A stretch of 64,000 bases of DNA from Roseiarcus sp963833955 (GTDB lineage Bacteria > Pseudomonadota > Alphaproteobacteria > Rhizobiales > Beijerinckiaceae), in the NCBI GenBank assembly GCA_963833955.1, contig CAWHZY010000015.1:1-64000 (forward strand), in the 5' to 3' direction. Below the pieces are notes generated by a model. The model worked only from the letters and a program-made list of their open reading frames with translations. It ran no database searches and was not told the origin of the DNA. The position numbers were made by a program, and so were the translations under genes. The first letter of the stretch is position 1. The number at the start of each line of letters is the position of its first letter. Shown here piece by piece: positions 27,140 to 35,717 of the stretch.

Positions 27140-28357
27140 TCAAGAGACGAGGTGGAGGAGAAAATAAGTTTGCATTGTTCCCTGGCCTTTGACCTCGATC
27201 TGCTCTCGCGGCTCGAAGCGCCCCGCGTCGCCTGCCGCGCGCATGAACGTTTCGGACACATGGATACGTCCTGGCAGGCCGTGAGACTCCATACGGCTGG
27301 CGATGTTCACGCTGTCGCCCCAAAGGTCGTAGGAAAACTTGTTTTCCCCGATCACGCCCGCGACGACCGGACCCGCGTGAATGCCGATCCGCAGGCGCAG
27401 GTCCGGATAAAGGGAAGACACCTCGTTGAGGTGCGCTTGCATGGCTAAAGCCATTTCGATGGCCGCCAAGGCGTGGTCAGCTCGGGGCTCCGGAAGGCCC
27501 GCTACAACCATGTAAGCGTCGCCGATGGTCTTGATCTTCTCCAGGCCAAGGCGCTTGGCGGCGCGGTCAAAGCCGAGAAAAATCGCGTTCAACATTTCAA
27601 CGAGGCCGCTCGCGTCCATGAGTCGAGACATCTCGGTGAACCCGACCAAATCGGCGAACACTATGCTGACTTCCGGAATGCGATCCGCGATTAAGTGCGT
27701 CGAGCTTTTCAACCGCTCTGCGATGGGTCTGGGAAGGATGTTCAAGAGAAGCGCTTCTGAACGCGCCGCCTCCCTGTCCAAGGCTTGCTGCGTCGAGTTC
27801 AGAAGCGCGCGGTTGTAGTAGGCGAACCCAATCGTCAATGCGATCAGACTATAAACAGACGTGTTCTTGACCGAGGCGAGAAAAGGCTCAAGGGCTGCGT
27901 CGCCTTCAAGAAATCCTTGCCGGCCAGAAGCGTACCAGCCTTCCAGTCCGACAAAGAGGCAAAGACCAAACAAAGTTATCCATATGAGTACGTACAATGA
28001 CCTGACGTAGTAAAAACTAATGAGAATACCGGCAAGCAGCAGCAAATGGTTCCAAGACGCGTGCCCAAGGTACAAGGCGTTGAAGGTCACCGTGCACATG
28101 GAGACCATTACCGCATACAACTGCGCGGTCCGATACAGGCCACAGCCGTTCAGCACGGGGACAAGGCATAGTCCAAGCGCGCAGGCCACAGACGAAAGAA
28201 TGATGCTGCGCACTGCGGGCAAAAACGGCAAGGCCGTCGGAATCACCAGAAGCACCCATGCAATCGTAACCATGGCAACTATGTTGCAGGCTTTGACGAA
28301 GCGCGCCTCGCGTGCGGGCATCTGCGGATGAACGCCTGCGTCGATGATCGTTTTCAA
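27140..28357 (-). CDS. Membrane-bound class III adenylate/guanylate cyclase
   Basis: A 405-residue protein. Residues about 25-185 hold around six hydrophobic segments (for example NIVAMVTIAWVLLVIPTALP and NHLLLLAGILISFYYV). A linker with NILPRPIAERLKSS, the cyclase-transducer-like element, leads to the catalytic domain: VSIVFADLVGFTEMSR (first metal Asp), KIKTIGDAYMVVAG, LRIGIHAGPVVAGVIG and the YDLWGDSVNIASRM substrate loop. It would make cAMP (or cGMP) at the inner membrane. The K...D/N purine-specifying residues appear to favour ATP, but I cannot be sure by eye. Confidence 0.9.
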   Translation of the reverse strand: MKTIIDAGVHPQMPAREARFVKACNIVAMVTIAWVLLVIPTALPFLPAVRSIILSSVACALGLCLVPVLNGCGLYRTAQLYAVMVSMCTVTFNALYLGHASWNHLLLLAGILISFYYVRSLYVLIWITLFGLCLFVGLEGWYASGRQGFLEGDAALEPFLASVKNTSVYSLIALTIGFAYYNRALLNSTQQALDREAARSEALLLNILPRPIAERLKSSTHLIADRIPEVSIVFADLVGFTEMSRLMDASGLVEMLNAIFLGFDRAAKRLGLEKIKTIGDAYMVVAGLPEPRADHALAAIEMALAMQAHLNEVSSLYPDLRLRIGIHAGPVVAGVIGENKFSYDLWGDSVNIASRMESHGLPGRIHVSETFMRAAGDAGRFEPREQIEVKGQGTMQTYFLLHLVS

Positions 28358-28636
28358 GAATTCGCTTCATTCGACCCAACTTTTCCGGGGCAGATCGGGA
28401 ACGGCTTGTGTGTCTACCCTACGCCCAGGCGCGCCCGCCATCGCACGCTGTGATCCGCCGCCCTAATCGGGTTGGGTCGGCTGACAAGCCGCACCGGGGT
28501 CGGAGGTGAAGCGGACATTGCAAGACCCCTGGCTTAGATGTCGCAATTGGGCTGATTCCGCTCTTTTCCGGGGCAGCGCCGGAACGCTCAGAGTCCTTGC
28601 GAAAGCGGACCTTTCCTGTATCGGCCTGGCGCCGCC

Positions 28637-29137
28637 TTAGTCCAACGAGTTCGCGGCGTTCTGCAGGACATTCTCCAGATTTTCGTCGAGCGCCCGAGCA
28701 ACACTATTCACTCTTTCGTCGCCAAACTGTCCGAAGGTCGAAACCGGCCGATCATATTCAAATGCAACGCCACCCTCGGGGCTTTCCAGAAGCAGGACCC
28801 GAACGGGAGCATAGAGAGCAGCTGAGAGCTTATGTCGGGTCATCAGCGAGGCGGTGAGCGGGTTGCCAATATCATATTGAATGGCCTGCTGCTTCAATCC
28901 GGCAATTGCCAAAAGCGCGCCGTGGTCCCGGCTTGCAAAGATCGAGAGCGTGGCCGCAGCCTCAAGTTCTTGTCGCGCCCTATCAGTCAAGCCAAAACGG
29001 AGCAGCGTCCAGAATCCGTCGTCAAGGCGTGGAACAAGCGCTTCGAGCGCTGCTCTGACCGCGGCGAAAGTCTTGCCTGACCGGATTGTGAGATGTTCGA
29101 TGGTTACTCTTTCTACGGATGTATTGCCACTGACCAC
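28637..29137 (-). CDS. DUF302 domain-containing protein
   Basis: A 166-residue protein starting at GTG with AGGAG eight bases upstream. The central part (LSIFASRDHGALLAIAGLKQ, YDIGNPLTASLMTRHKLSAA, YAPVRVLLLESPEGG) is the DUF302/TT1751 fold, a small dimeric domain of unknown biochemical role, often found in stress or detoxification contexts. There is no signal peptide. The following gene on the same strand upstream is a frameshifted alpha/beta hydrolase, 42 bp away, so they probably form an operon. Confidence 0.8.
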   Translation of the reverse strand: MVSGNTSVERVTIEHLTIRSGKTFAAVRAALEALVPRLDDGFWTLLRFGLTDRARQELEAAATLSIFASRDHGALLAIAGLKQQAIQYDIGNPLTASLMTRHKLSAALYAPVRVLLLESPEGGVAFEYDRPVSTFGQFGDERVNSVARALDENLENVLQNAANSLD

Positions 29138-29179
29138 TGGAATATCTCCTAATCGCTTGAGTTCGTGAGGGATCAGGCG

Positions 29180-30018
29180 TCACGCATCCAGGAAAAGGGC
29201 AGCGTGGGCCAGGAACAGGTCCGGATACTGGTAGAAGGGCGCGTGGCTGGAATCCGGGTAGACGATGAGCTGCGCATTCGGCAGGTGCTGCTGTAGCGTG
29301 AAGCCGTTGATCGGGGGAACGATCAGATCGTTGCTGCCATGGACCACAAGCACCGGGTGCTTGATGTCCGCCAGATAATCCCACACGCCGTCGGTTTTCT
29401 CGTTCGACTTGATGATCGCCTGGTACTGCGCGGCCGCGGACGCTTCGGTGACCTCCGGGACGCGATCCTGGCGACGGAACTTGCGTTCGAGATACTTCAA
29501 TCCGGCCGCTCGGCCGGCCGTATTGGGCAGGAAGTGCGCGGCGATCCAAACATGTTCGGGCGTATCGTAGGTGGCCGAGAAGATGTCCGCGGATTTGCTG
29601 GCCGGTCGTGTCGGCGCCGCGCGGCCCGGCGCCAACGAGGATCAGCTTGCGCACAAGGTCGGACGCCTGCACGGCGATCTCTTGGGCGACCTGGCCGCCG
29701 ATTGAATAGCCCGAGAACGTCGGTCTTGCCGATCCCCAGCGCCTTGATGAAGGCGATAGCGTCCCTCGCCATCTCCGGGAAGCTCGTCGGTGTTTTGCCG
29801 GAACTGGCGCCGATGCCGGCATTGTCGAACAGGATCACTTCGCGCTGCTGCGCCAGTCCGTCGGTCACGGCGGGATCCCAAAGGTCCATGGTCCCGCGAA
29901 AATGGAGGTTCATGACGATCGGCGCGCCGCCGGTCTTGCCGAAGCGGCGATAGGCGAAGCGGATGCCGTTCGCTTCGACGAACCGGGTCGGGACCGTGTC
30001 GTGGGTATAGGCGGTCAT
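29180..30018 (-). CDS. Alpha/beta hydrolase (two frameshifts)
   Basis: The ATG has AAGGA eight bases upstream. Conserved pieces lie in three frames: MNLHFRGTMDLWDPAVTDGL and VILFDNAGIGASSG, then the nucleophile elbow GYSIGGQVAQEIAVQ with LVGAGPRGADT, then HPVLVVHGSNDLIVPP and the histidine region YPDSSHAPFYQYPDLF. The shift near 29710 is an extra G in a GGG run; the second is near 29608. Joined, it is a typical haloperoxidase-like hydrolase of about 279 residues. Substrate unknown. It sits between the DUF302 gene and an SDR remnant. Confidence 0.78.
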
Positions 30019-30093
30019 GGTGAAATTCCTTTGTGCGTTGACGGTTGACTGACGGACGCCGCCGCCTTTGACGCTGTTGATCTGCCGACGCCG

Positions 30094-30276
30094 CTAGCCC
30101 GCCGTCGGCGTGAGGATTTGGCCGGTGACGAATGATGCGGCGTCGGAGGCGATGAAGAGGATTGCGCGAGCAATCTCGTCGGGCAGGCCAACTCTCCCCA
30201 AGGGCGCACCCGATGCGAGCCGCGCCTTGTTCTCCTCGGTGCTGGTGAAGCGATTGAGGGTGGGGGAGGCGTTCAT
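30094..30276 (-). pseudogene. C-terminal remnant of an SDR dehydrogenase
   Basis: The encoded 60 residues match only the end of a short-chain dehydrogenase: PLGRVGLPDEIARAILFIAS followed by DAASFVTGQILTPTAG. The catalytic YxxxK and nucleotide-binding parts are absent and no continuation is seen in other frames upstream. The true upstream boundary is unclear. Confidence 0.6.
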
Positions 30277-30328
30277 TTATCCGAGCAAAGGGAAGGCTCC
30301 CGGCGCGGAGGGCGCCGGGAGCCAATCG

Positions 30329-31099
30329 TCACTCGCCGAGCGCGGCCTCTTCGATGAAAGCGGCGACTTCGTTGGCGTGGCTGACAAGGGAGGCGTGGCT
30401 GCCGGCGATTTCCTTCGTCTGCGCATGCATCCTGGCCGCGAACATCTTCTGGACCTCGGGCGCGATCACCTTGTCCTCTGTGGTGATCACATAGAACGTC
30501 GGTTTGTCACGCCAGGCAGCAACGTCGACCGGGGTCTCGAACGCGACGTGGCTCAACGGAAGTTGAGAGTGAGCGAGGGACTTGGCGATCTGCGGCGGAA
30601 GGTCTGCCGCAACGGCCGACGGGAACACTTTGGGATCGATGTAGAGGTTGCCCTTGGCATCAGGATGAATCGCCGCTTCGCCCTCTGTCACTGGACCAGA
30701 GCTGGCCAGGGTCGCCAGGGATTGTCCGACATCGGGCGCGAATGCGGAGACGTAGACAAGCGCCGAGACCTTGGGATCGTCGCCAGCCTCCGTGATCACC
30801 ACGCCGCCCCAGGAATGGCCGACGAGAACGGTTTTGCCGTTCTGTTTTGCCAACGCTTGCTTGGTGGCTTCAACGTCCGCGGTGAGAGAGGTGAGCGGAT
30901 TTTCGACGAGCGTGACGTTATAGCCCTGCTTCGAGAGGATATCCGCGACGGGCTTCCAGCTCGACGCGTCAACGAAAGCGCCATGGACGAGCACGATGTT
31001 GCGCGCCGCGCCTTTGGGCGGCTCAGCCGATCGCGCGGGGGCGGCAAATGCTGCCCCAGCCATGAGAATGGCGGCGGTTGAGAGAAAAAGATTTCGCAT
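30329..31099 (-). CDS. Secreted alpha/beta hydrolase
   Basis: A 256-residue protein with a Sec signal peptide (MRNLFLSTAAILMAGAAFAA). The oxyanion region IVLVHGAFVDASSWKPVADI, the nucleophile elbow LVGHSWGGVV, VYVSAFAPDVGQSL and the C-terminal GSHASLVSHANEVA (catalytic His) match the EstC/MhpC-like esterase group with a methylketone/pyrethroid-hydrolase flavour. It is probably periplasmic. It is divergent from the AraC-type regulator 200 bp away, which likely controls it. Confidence 0.87.
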   Translation of the reverse strand: MRNLFLSTAAILMAGAAFAAPARSAEPPKGAARNIVLVHGAFVDASSWKPVADILSKQGYNVTLVENPLTSLTADVEATKQALAKQNGKTVLVGHSWGGVVITEAGDDPKVSALVYVSAFAPDVGQSLATLASSGPVTEGEAAIHPDAKGNLYIDPKVFPSAVAADLPPQIAKSLAHSQLPLSHVAFETPVDVAAWRDKPTFYVITTEDKVIAPEVQKMFAARMHAQTKEIAGSHASLVSHANEVAAFIEEAALGE

Positions 31100-31299
31100 T
31101 GATCTTATCCTATTGAAGTGTCGGACGACGCGCGTCCGAAAGTGGGCGGGCGTTTCGGCAGGATCGCGTTTCTGTGATTTGCCGTTGGTGGCGTGACGCC
31201 TGGCCTGCCGCCGCGACACCTAAGAGGTAGGCAGCTCAGACGATAGGGCTAGATCGTCCAAGTATTGTGTCCGACCGTCCACCGGATTAGCATTGCCGC

Positions 31300-32226
31300 A
31301 TGGACGTCCTCGCCCAGGTGCTTGATCGCGTCCGCCTCGGCGGGACCTTGCTCTTCCATTTCGAGCTGGGCCATCCGTGGAATCTGGAATTGCCGCAACG
31401 GCCGTACGCCCTGTTCCATTATCTCAGTCGGGGTTCGGCGACCGTGGCGTTCGGAGAGGGGCGAGACCTCGACCTGAGCGAGGGCGACTTTGTCGTCGTC
31501 ACACGCGGCGAACCTCACGCGATCTATTCCGATCGCCAGGCGAGGCCATTGTCGATTCACGACATCGATCGACCTTCGGCGCGGCTTGGCGTCGTTCGTC
31601 ACGGTGGCCGCGCGCAACCGGTTTCGACGCTCATCTGCGGCAATTTCACCGTCTCGCGGCCCTTGTACGGCGCTTTACTGGAATTGCTTCCGCCCGTGCT
31701 TCTCCTGAAACCAACCGCGGACGGGGGTTGGCTCGAGGCCACCCTGCAGCGGATGGTGAGCGAATCGGCGGTTGAGCGTCCAGGCCAAGCCGTCGCGCTT
31801 TCGCGCCTGACCGAAGTGCTCTTCGTGGAAGTGCTCCGGAGCTGGATAAAGAGTGTCAGTCCCGGAGAAGGGGGATGGCTCGGCGCCATGGCGGACCCCC
31901 ATATCGGACCGGCGCTTCGATTGATCCACGAACACCTGGATCGGCCCTGGAGCCTTCGCGACCTCGGGCTTCGCGTCGGGCTCGGCCGCTCGGCGTTTTC
32001 GGCTCGCTTCACCAAACTCGTCGGCCAGCCCATGCATCGTTACCTGATCGCGCACCGGATGATGGAGGCTGCATTTCTGCTCGAATCAAGCGATGAGCCG
32101 ATTTCCCGGATCGCAAGTCGAGTCGGCTACGAGACCGCTGCTGCCTTTTCGAAGCTGTTCCATCGCCATCACGGCTTGTCGCCGGGCCGTTACCGGGCGA
32201 CGCACGGCGACCGCGGCCGAAGCTGA
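31300..32226 (+). CDS. AraC family transcriptional regulator (cupin sensor domain)
   Basis: A 308-residue regulator. The N-terminal cupin sensor (about residues 5-180) has YALFHYLSRGSATVAFGEGR and SEGDFVVVTRGEPH. The C-terminal HTH pair starts at DPHIGPALRLIHEHLDRPWS, with LRDLGLRVGLGRSAFSARFT as the first helix-turn-helix and ISRIASRVGYETAAAFSKLF as the second, then HHGLSPGRYR. It lies divergently from the secreted hydrolase, with the shared 200 bp likely holding its operator. Confidence 0.9.
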   Translation: MDVLAQVLDRVRLGGTLLFHFELGHPWNLELPQRPYALFHYLSRGSATVAFGEGRDLDLSEGDFVVVTRGEPHAIYSDRQARPLSIHDIDRPSARLGVVRHGGRAQPVSTLICGNFTVSRPLYGALLELLPPVLLLKPTADGGWLEATLQRMVSESAVERPGQAVALSRLTEVLFVEVLRSWIKSVSPGEGGWLGAMADPHIGPALRLIHEHLDRPWSLRDLGLRVGLGRSAFSARFTKLVGQPMHRYLIAHRMMEAAFLLESSDEPISRIASRVGYETAAAFSKLFHRHHGLSPGRYRATHGDRGRS

Positions 32227-32407
32227 GTGCGACCGAGGGTCAAGCTCGACGCGCGGGCCGTTCCAGGCTCGTGCGCCGAGACGGCCCGCAGCAATTCCTT
32301 GTTCTTAGCAGAACATCGTGCTATACATTCCCTGTCGCCGAACCGTCTCGCGACGGGCGCCGGACAGACGGGAGAGCAGGAGAGAACGCGCGATTGGACT
32401 TCTACCA

Positions 32408-32512
32408 ATTCTATTTGAGCGCAACTCATCGCGCTCAAACCCGCGCAACGGCTTGGGGCGCGCATTCGCGCATTCGCGCCATAAGGCGATGATCGGTTCC
32501 GATCATCGAGTC
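32408..32512 (+). repeat. Structured 100-bp repeat family, copy 1
   Basis: It contains TTTGAGCGC...GCGCTCAAA (9-bp stem), a GC-rich middle with CGCATTCGCGCATTCGCGCC, and CGATGATCGGTTCCGATCATCG, an inverted repeat with 10-bp arms. Copies 2 and 3 are at 32683-32785 and, inverted, 56413-56511. Confidence 0.8.
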
Positions 32513-32599
32513 TTGGTATGCCCGCAACCTGCGAGGCGAGTTGGAGAGAAGGCCCAAATGCTCTATTCCAAGCGCCTGTAACCCTTTGAAAAGGCTCGA

Positions 32600-32676
32600 T
32601 TCGAAAAAATAAACGCTAGTAAACGCCAGCATTTTTACTAACGTTTATTAGCGTTTAAGCGCTTTTATTGGCGTTT
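32600..32676. repeat. Iterated AAACGC/GCGTTT motifs
   Basis: Within 77 AT-richer bases the hexamer AAACGC or its complement GCGTTT occurs at least five times in both orientations, as in TAAACGCCAGC, GCGTTTAAGCGC and TTGGCGTTTG. It may fold or bind a protein; I found no adjoining replication or integrase gene. Confidence 0.5.
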
Positions 32677-32682
32677 GTGCCC

Positions 32683-32785
32683 ATTCTATTTGAGCAACTC
32701 GTCGCGCTGCAACCCGCGCAGCGGCTTGGGGCGCGCATTCGCGCATTCGCGCCATAAGGCGATGATCGGTTCCGATCATCGAGTC
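32683..32785 (+). repeat. Structured 100-bp repeat family, copy 2
   Basis: Directly repeats copy 1, 275 bp away. The first stem is weakened here (TTTGAGCAACTCGTCGCGCT), while the GATGATCGGTTCCGATCATC palindrome is perfectly kept. Confidence 0.8.
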
Positions 32786-32864
32786 CTGGTAGTAGTCGCC
32801 TCTCCGAACGACCGCTTCGAACGTCTTTCCGGGCTGCCGCAGGGCCGCTTGCGGCGGGCGCGGC

Positions 32865-33815
32865 CTAGTTGTCGTGGTCGCGGATCGAGGAGGTCGGGCT
32901 CGGGTCAACGCTTGGACCGGCGCCGACCGGCAGGATCGGCGGCGCGGGATTGCTCTCGCCTATCGGCGCTGGCGGCAAGGCGCCGTCGGGTCCGTTATCC
33001 GTTCCGGCAGACGCGCCCGCCGCGGGCGGAGCGGCGGCGGCCGGCGCGTTCAGATGCGCGATGTCGAGCGGCTCGTCGATTTCGGGCGCGGGCGGCAGCC
33101 CGTCGCCAGGTTGCGGCGCCGGCAAGAGGTCGGGCGCCGGCGTCGGCTTGCAGATGCGCCGGGGGCCCGTGTCGGTCGAGCCGTGATTGGCGAGATCGAG
33201 GTGGATGTGGTTGTAATGGAACACATCCGCGCCGGGACCCAGGACCGTCGTGAAATATTGGCAGGCGCCGGCGTGGACCTCGTGCAGGAAGGCGGCTTCC
33301 TGGGTGTCGGGCGCCTTCCAGTCGTGGACGAAGTCGACCTCTCGGCCGTCGGCCAGCGTGAAGCCCGCGACGTCGACGGCGTTGCCGAAGGCGTGCTCGG
33401 ACAGCCGCGCGCCGGGCACGTTGTCGATGCCCCGGCAGCTGTAGGCGCCGAACACTTTGACCGTCGCAACCCTCTGCCCGAAGCGGGTCTGCGCATCGGG
33501 CTCGACGACGGCGTTCAGCCAGGCTTCCAGCGCCGGGATCATCGGACAGTCGATGGTGAGCGTCTTGTCGATGGCGATGGAGCCGTTGTCCAGCGCCGCG
33601 ACTTTCAGCGGACGCGTCATGCCGCAGATGCCCGGACCGTCGATTTCCCGCGCCTCGACGATAGCCTCGGACAGGGTGACCTGCTTGCGGGCGAAGCAGG
33701 CGTTTTCGGCCTGAGTCCGCCAGACCGGGCGCTCCTCCCGGCCAGGGAATCCGCAGCTCGTGAGCCACAGAGCCGCCGTCAACGCAAGCAACGCAGGCGA
33801 AACGCGACGCGCCAT
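32865..33815 (-). CDS. Extensin-like C-terminal domain lipoprotein
   Basis: A 316-residue protein with a lipobox at LLALTAALWLTSCG (Cys about 21). The extensin-like domain carries the conserved cysteines and the peptidase-like LSEHAFGNAVDVAGFTLADG with HDW, CQYFTTVLGPGADVFHYNHI and HLDL, resembling zinc D,D-peptidase (VanY/MepA) fold proteins. A role in cell-wall or periplasmic peptide cleavage is inferred from that fold. The last 80 residues are Pro/Ala-rich and probably disordered. It diverges from the DUF1007 gene. Confidence 0.87.
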   Translation of the reverse strand: MARRVSPALLALTAALWLTSCGFPGREERPVWRTQAENACFARKQVTLSEAIVEAREIDGPGICGMTRPLKVAALDNGSIAIDKTLTIDCPMIPALEAWLNAVVEPDAQTRFGQRVATVKVFGAYSCRGIDNVPGARLSEHAFGNAVDVAGFTLADGREVDFVHDWKAPDTQEAAFLHEVHAGACQYFTTVLGPGADVFHYNHIHLDLANHGSTDTGPRRICKPTPAPDLLPAPQPGDGLPPAPEIDEPLDIAHLNAPAAAAPPAAGASAGTDNGPDGALPPAPIGESNPAPPILPVGAGPSVDPSPTSSIRDHDN

Positions 33816-33938
33816 GGCGCGAAACTTGAGCCGATTGCCTTAAGAAACATTGAACCATGGCGCGTTAACATTCGCTCAACCAAGGTTGAGGCCGCGCGCC
33901 ATTTCGTCGCCGCACTTTGCCCGCAAGGAGGCTCCGCT

Positions 33939-34595
33939 ATGGGCGCCCGACAGCACAATTGGCGAAGAGCGGCAGTGGGACTCGCGTTTGGGCTTAGCGT
34001 CACGGCGCCGGCCAGCGCGCATCCGCATGTCTGGGTCACGGTCAAAAGCCAGATCGAATTCGCGCCCGACGGAAAGGTCTCGGCGGTGATTCACGACTGG
34101 GTTTTCGACGAGATGTATTCGTCTTTCGCCACCCAGGGCCTCGCGCCGGCGGGCCAACTCGTCAAAAAAGAGCAGTTCGCTCCGCTCGCCAAGGAAAACG
34201 CCGGCAGCCTCGCCGAAATCGGCTATTTCACCACGCTGAAGATCGGCGGCAAATCCATGGATTTCGACCCGGTGACGGACTACTGGATGCAGGAGCGCCC
34301 CGACCACCTGGTCGAGTTCCATGTCACGCTGCCGCTGAAAACCCCGACGCCGATCACCAAATTTCTCACCCTTCGGGTGTCCGATCCGGAATTTTTCATC
34401 GATTTCGAATTCGACGACAAGGAGCCGGTGACGCTGGTATCCGCGCCGACGGGATGCACGGCCACCGTTGCAAAGCCAAAGCCGCTCGAGGCGAGCGACA
34501 AGCAGAAGCTTTCGGAATCGTTCTTCACCAACCTCGCGCCAGGAACCAATTTCGGTTTCAAAATGGCGAGCGCCGCCATCGTTGCGTGCCCATGA
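33939..34595 (+). CDS. DUF1007 family periplasmic protein (nickel/cobalt uptake partner)
   Basis: A 218-residue protein with AAGGAGG eight bases before the ATG. The signal peptide AVGLAFGLSVTAPASA is followed directly by HPHVWV, so the mature N-terminus is a His-x-His, a likely metal site. VIHDWVFDEMYSSFA and DFEFDDKEP are typical of DUF1007. Its TGA overlaps the ATG of the NicO-type permease (ATGA). Such pairs are proposed to deliver and import Ni or Co. Cobalt supply would also suit the corrinoid operon in this window, but that link is inference. Confidence 0.87.
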   Translation: MGARQHNWRRAAVGLAFGLSVTAPASAHPHVWVTVKSQIEFAPDGKVSAVIHDWVFDEMYSSFATQGLAPAGQLVKKEQFAPLAKENAGSLAEIGYFTTLKIGGKSMDFDPVTDYWMQERPDHLVEFHVTLPLKTPTPITKFLTLRVSDPEFFIDFEFDDKEPVTLVSAPTGCTATVAKPKPLEASDKQKLSESFFTNLAPGTNFGFKMASAAIVACP

Positions 34596-35647
34596 CAAGG
34601 CGCGCGCTCGGACGATTGACTCTTGGATGCGCGGTGTGGGGCGGATCGGCCGTTAGCGCGGTGGCCCAGCTTGCGCAGCGGCCGTTCGCTGTCGCGGGCG
34701 GCGAGGGCGGCGGCGGGGCGGAAGGGGGCATTACCGGCTGGCTCATGGCCGAGCAATCGTCGCTCACCCACCTGATGGCCGCGAAGGTGCACGCGCTGCA
34801 TGGTCAGCCAAGCGCCGCCTGGGGCTTGGTTGGCGTTGGCCTTGCGTATGGCGTGGTGCACGCGGCGGGTCCTGGACACGGCAAGGCGGTCCTCGCCTCG
34901 TACATGCTGGCCAATGAAACGTCGCTCAAACGCGGCGCGGCAATGGCGCTGATGGCGGCGCTGCTTCAGGCGGTGATCGCGATCGTGCTCGTCGGCGCGG
35001 CCGGGTTTGTCTTTCAGGCGACCGCTTCGCAGATGACTCACGCCGCCGACTGGATCGAGCTCGCGAGCTATTGCAGCGTCGCGGCCATTGGCGCCTGGCT
35101 GGTCTGGCGAAAGGGCGTAGCGCTCCTTGCCGCGCTGAGTGAACGCACGGAGCGCCGTCGCGCATTGGCGTCCGCCCCGGCCTATGCCGGCGTCGCGTGG
35201 GAGCGGCCGGCCTTTAGCCTGTCTGCCGCGGCCTACCGCGCCGGGACGCCCGACGCGCTGGGCGAACTGGCTGACGATTGCGGACACATGCATATGCCCG
35301 ATCCAGCTCAGCTCAACGGACCGTTTTCATGGCGGGCCGCGGCTGGAACGGTGATCGCCGCGGGCGCCCGTCCGTGCTCGGGCGCGATCCTGGTGCTGGT
35401 GTTTTCCATGGCGCAAGGGCTGTTCGCAGCCGGGGTCGCCGCCGCCTTCGCCATGGCGATCGGCACGGCGGTGGCGACCGGCGCGCTCGCCTGGGTGGCG
35501 GTCTTCGCCAAGTCGGCCGCGATGCGGCTCGCGGCGGGGGAAAACTCGCGCCTGGCCATCGTGGCGAAGGGGTTCGAATTCGCCGCCGCGCTGGCGGTGT
35601 TGGCCTTTGGCGTTGCGCTTCTGCTCGGTGCGCGCGGCGCCGCCTGA
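34592..35647 (+). CDS. Nickel/cobalt transporter, NicO/RcnA family
   Basis: A 351-residue membrane protein with about seven hydrophobic segments. The N-terminal metal motif GVVHAAGPGHGKAVLASYM (HxxGPGHxK type) is in helix 2, and GARPCSGAILVLVF is in a later helix, both signatures of NicO permeases. The cytoplasmic loop has DDCGHMHMPD, a short His/Cys/Met-rich stretch that could bind metal. It is translationally coupled to the DUF1007 protein and followed by a bidirectional terminator. Confidence 0.9.
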   Translation: MTRRALGRLTLGCAVWGGSAVSAVAQLAQRPFAVAGGEGGGGAEGGITGWLMAEQSSLTHLMAAKVHALHGQPSAAWGLVGVGLAYGVVHAAGPGHGKAVLASYMLANETSLKRGAAMALMAALLQAVIAIVLVGAAGFVFQATASQMTHAADWIELASYCSVAAIGAWLVWRKGVALLAALSERTERRRALASAPAYAGVAWERPAFSLSAAAYRAGTPDALGELADDCGHMHMPDPAQLNGPFSWRAAAGTVIAAGARPCSGAILVLVFSMAQGLFAAGVAAAFAMAIGTAVATGALAWVAVFAKSAAMRLAAGENSRLAIVAKGFEFAAALAVLAFGVALLLGARGAA

Positions 35648-35668
35648 CGGGCGCGATAGAGCAAGCAA

Positions 35669-35695
35669 AAAGGCCGCCCCAAGGGGGCAGCCTTT
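35669..35695. terminator. Bidirectional terminator between NicO and PEP-CTERM genes
   Basis: AAAGGC-GCCCC pairs with GGGGC-GCCTTT across a 3-base loop with one mismatch; it is followed by CTTTG on the plus strand and TTTTGCTTGC on the minus strand. It lies between convergent genes. Confidence 0.8.
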
Positions 35696-35717
35696 CTTTG
35701 TCGTTGTAACGCTGCGC

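Larger units (their letters stand above)
32227..32864. other. Intergenic region rich in repeats
   Basis: About 640 bp with two direct copies of a structured 100-bp repeat (32408-32512 and 32683-32785) and, between them, an AT-rich segment with iterated AAACGC/GCGTTT. No coding sequence is supported. Confidence 0.6.
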
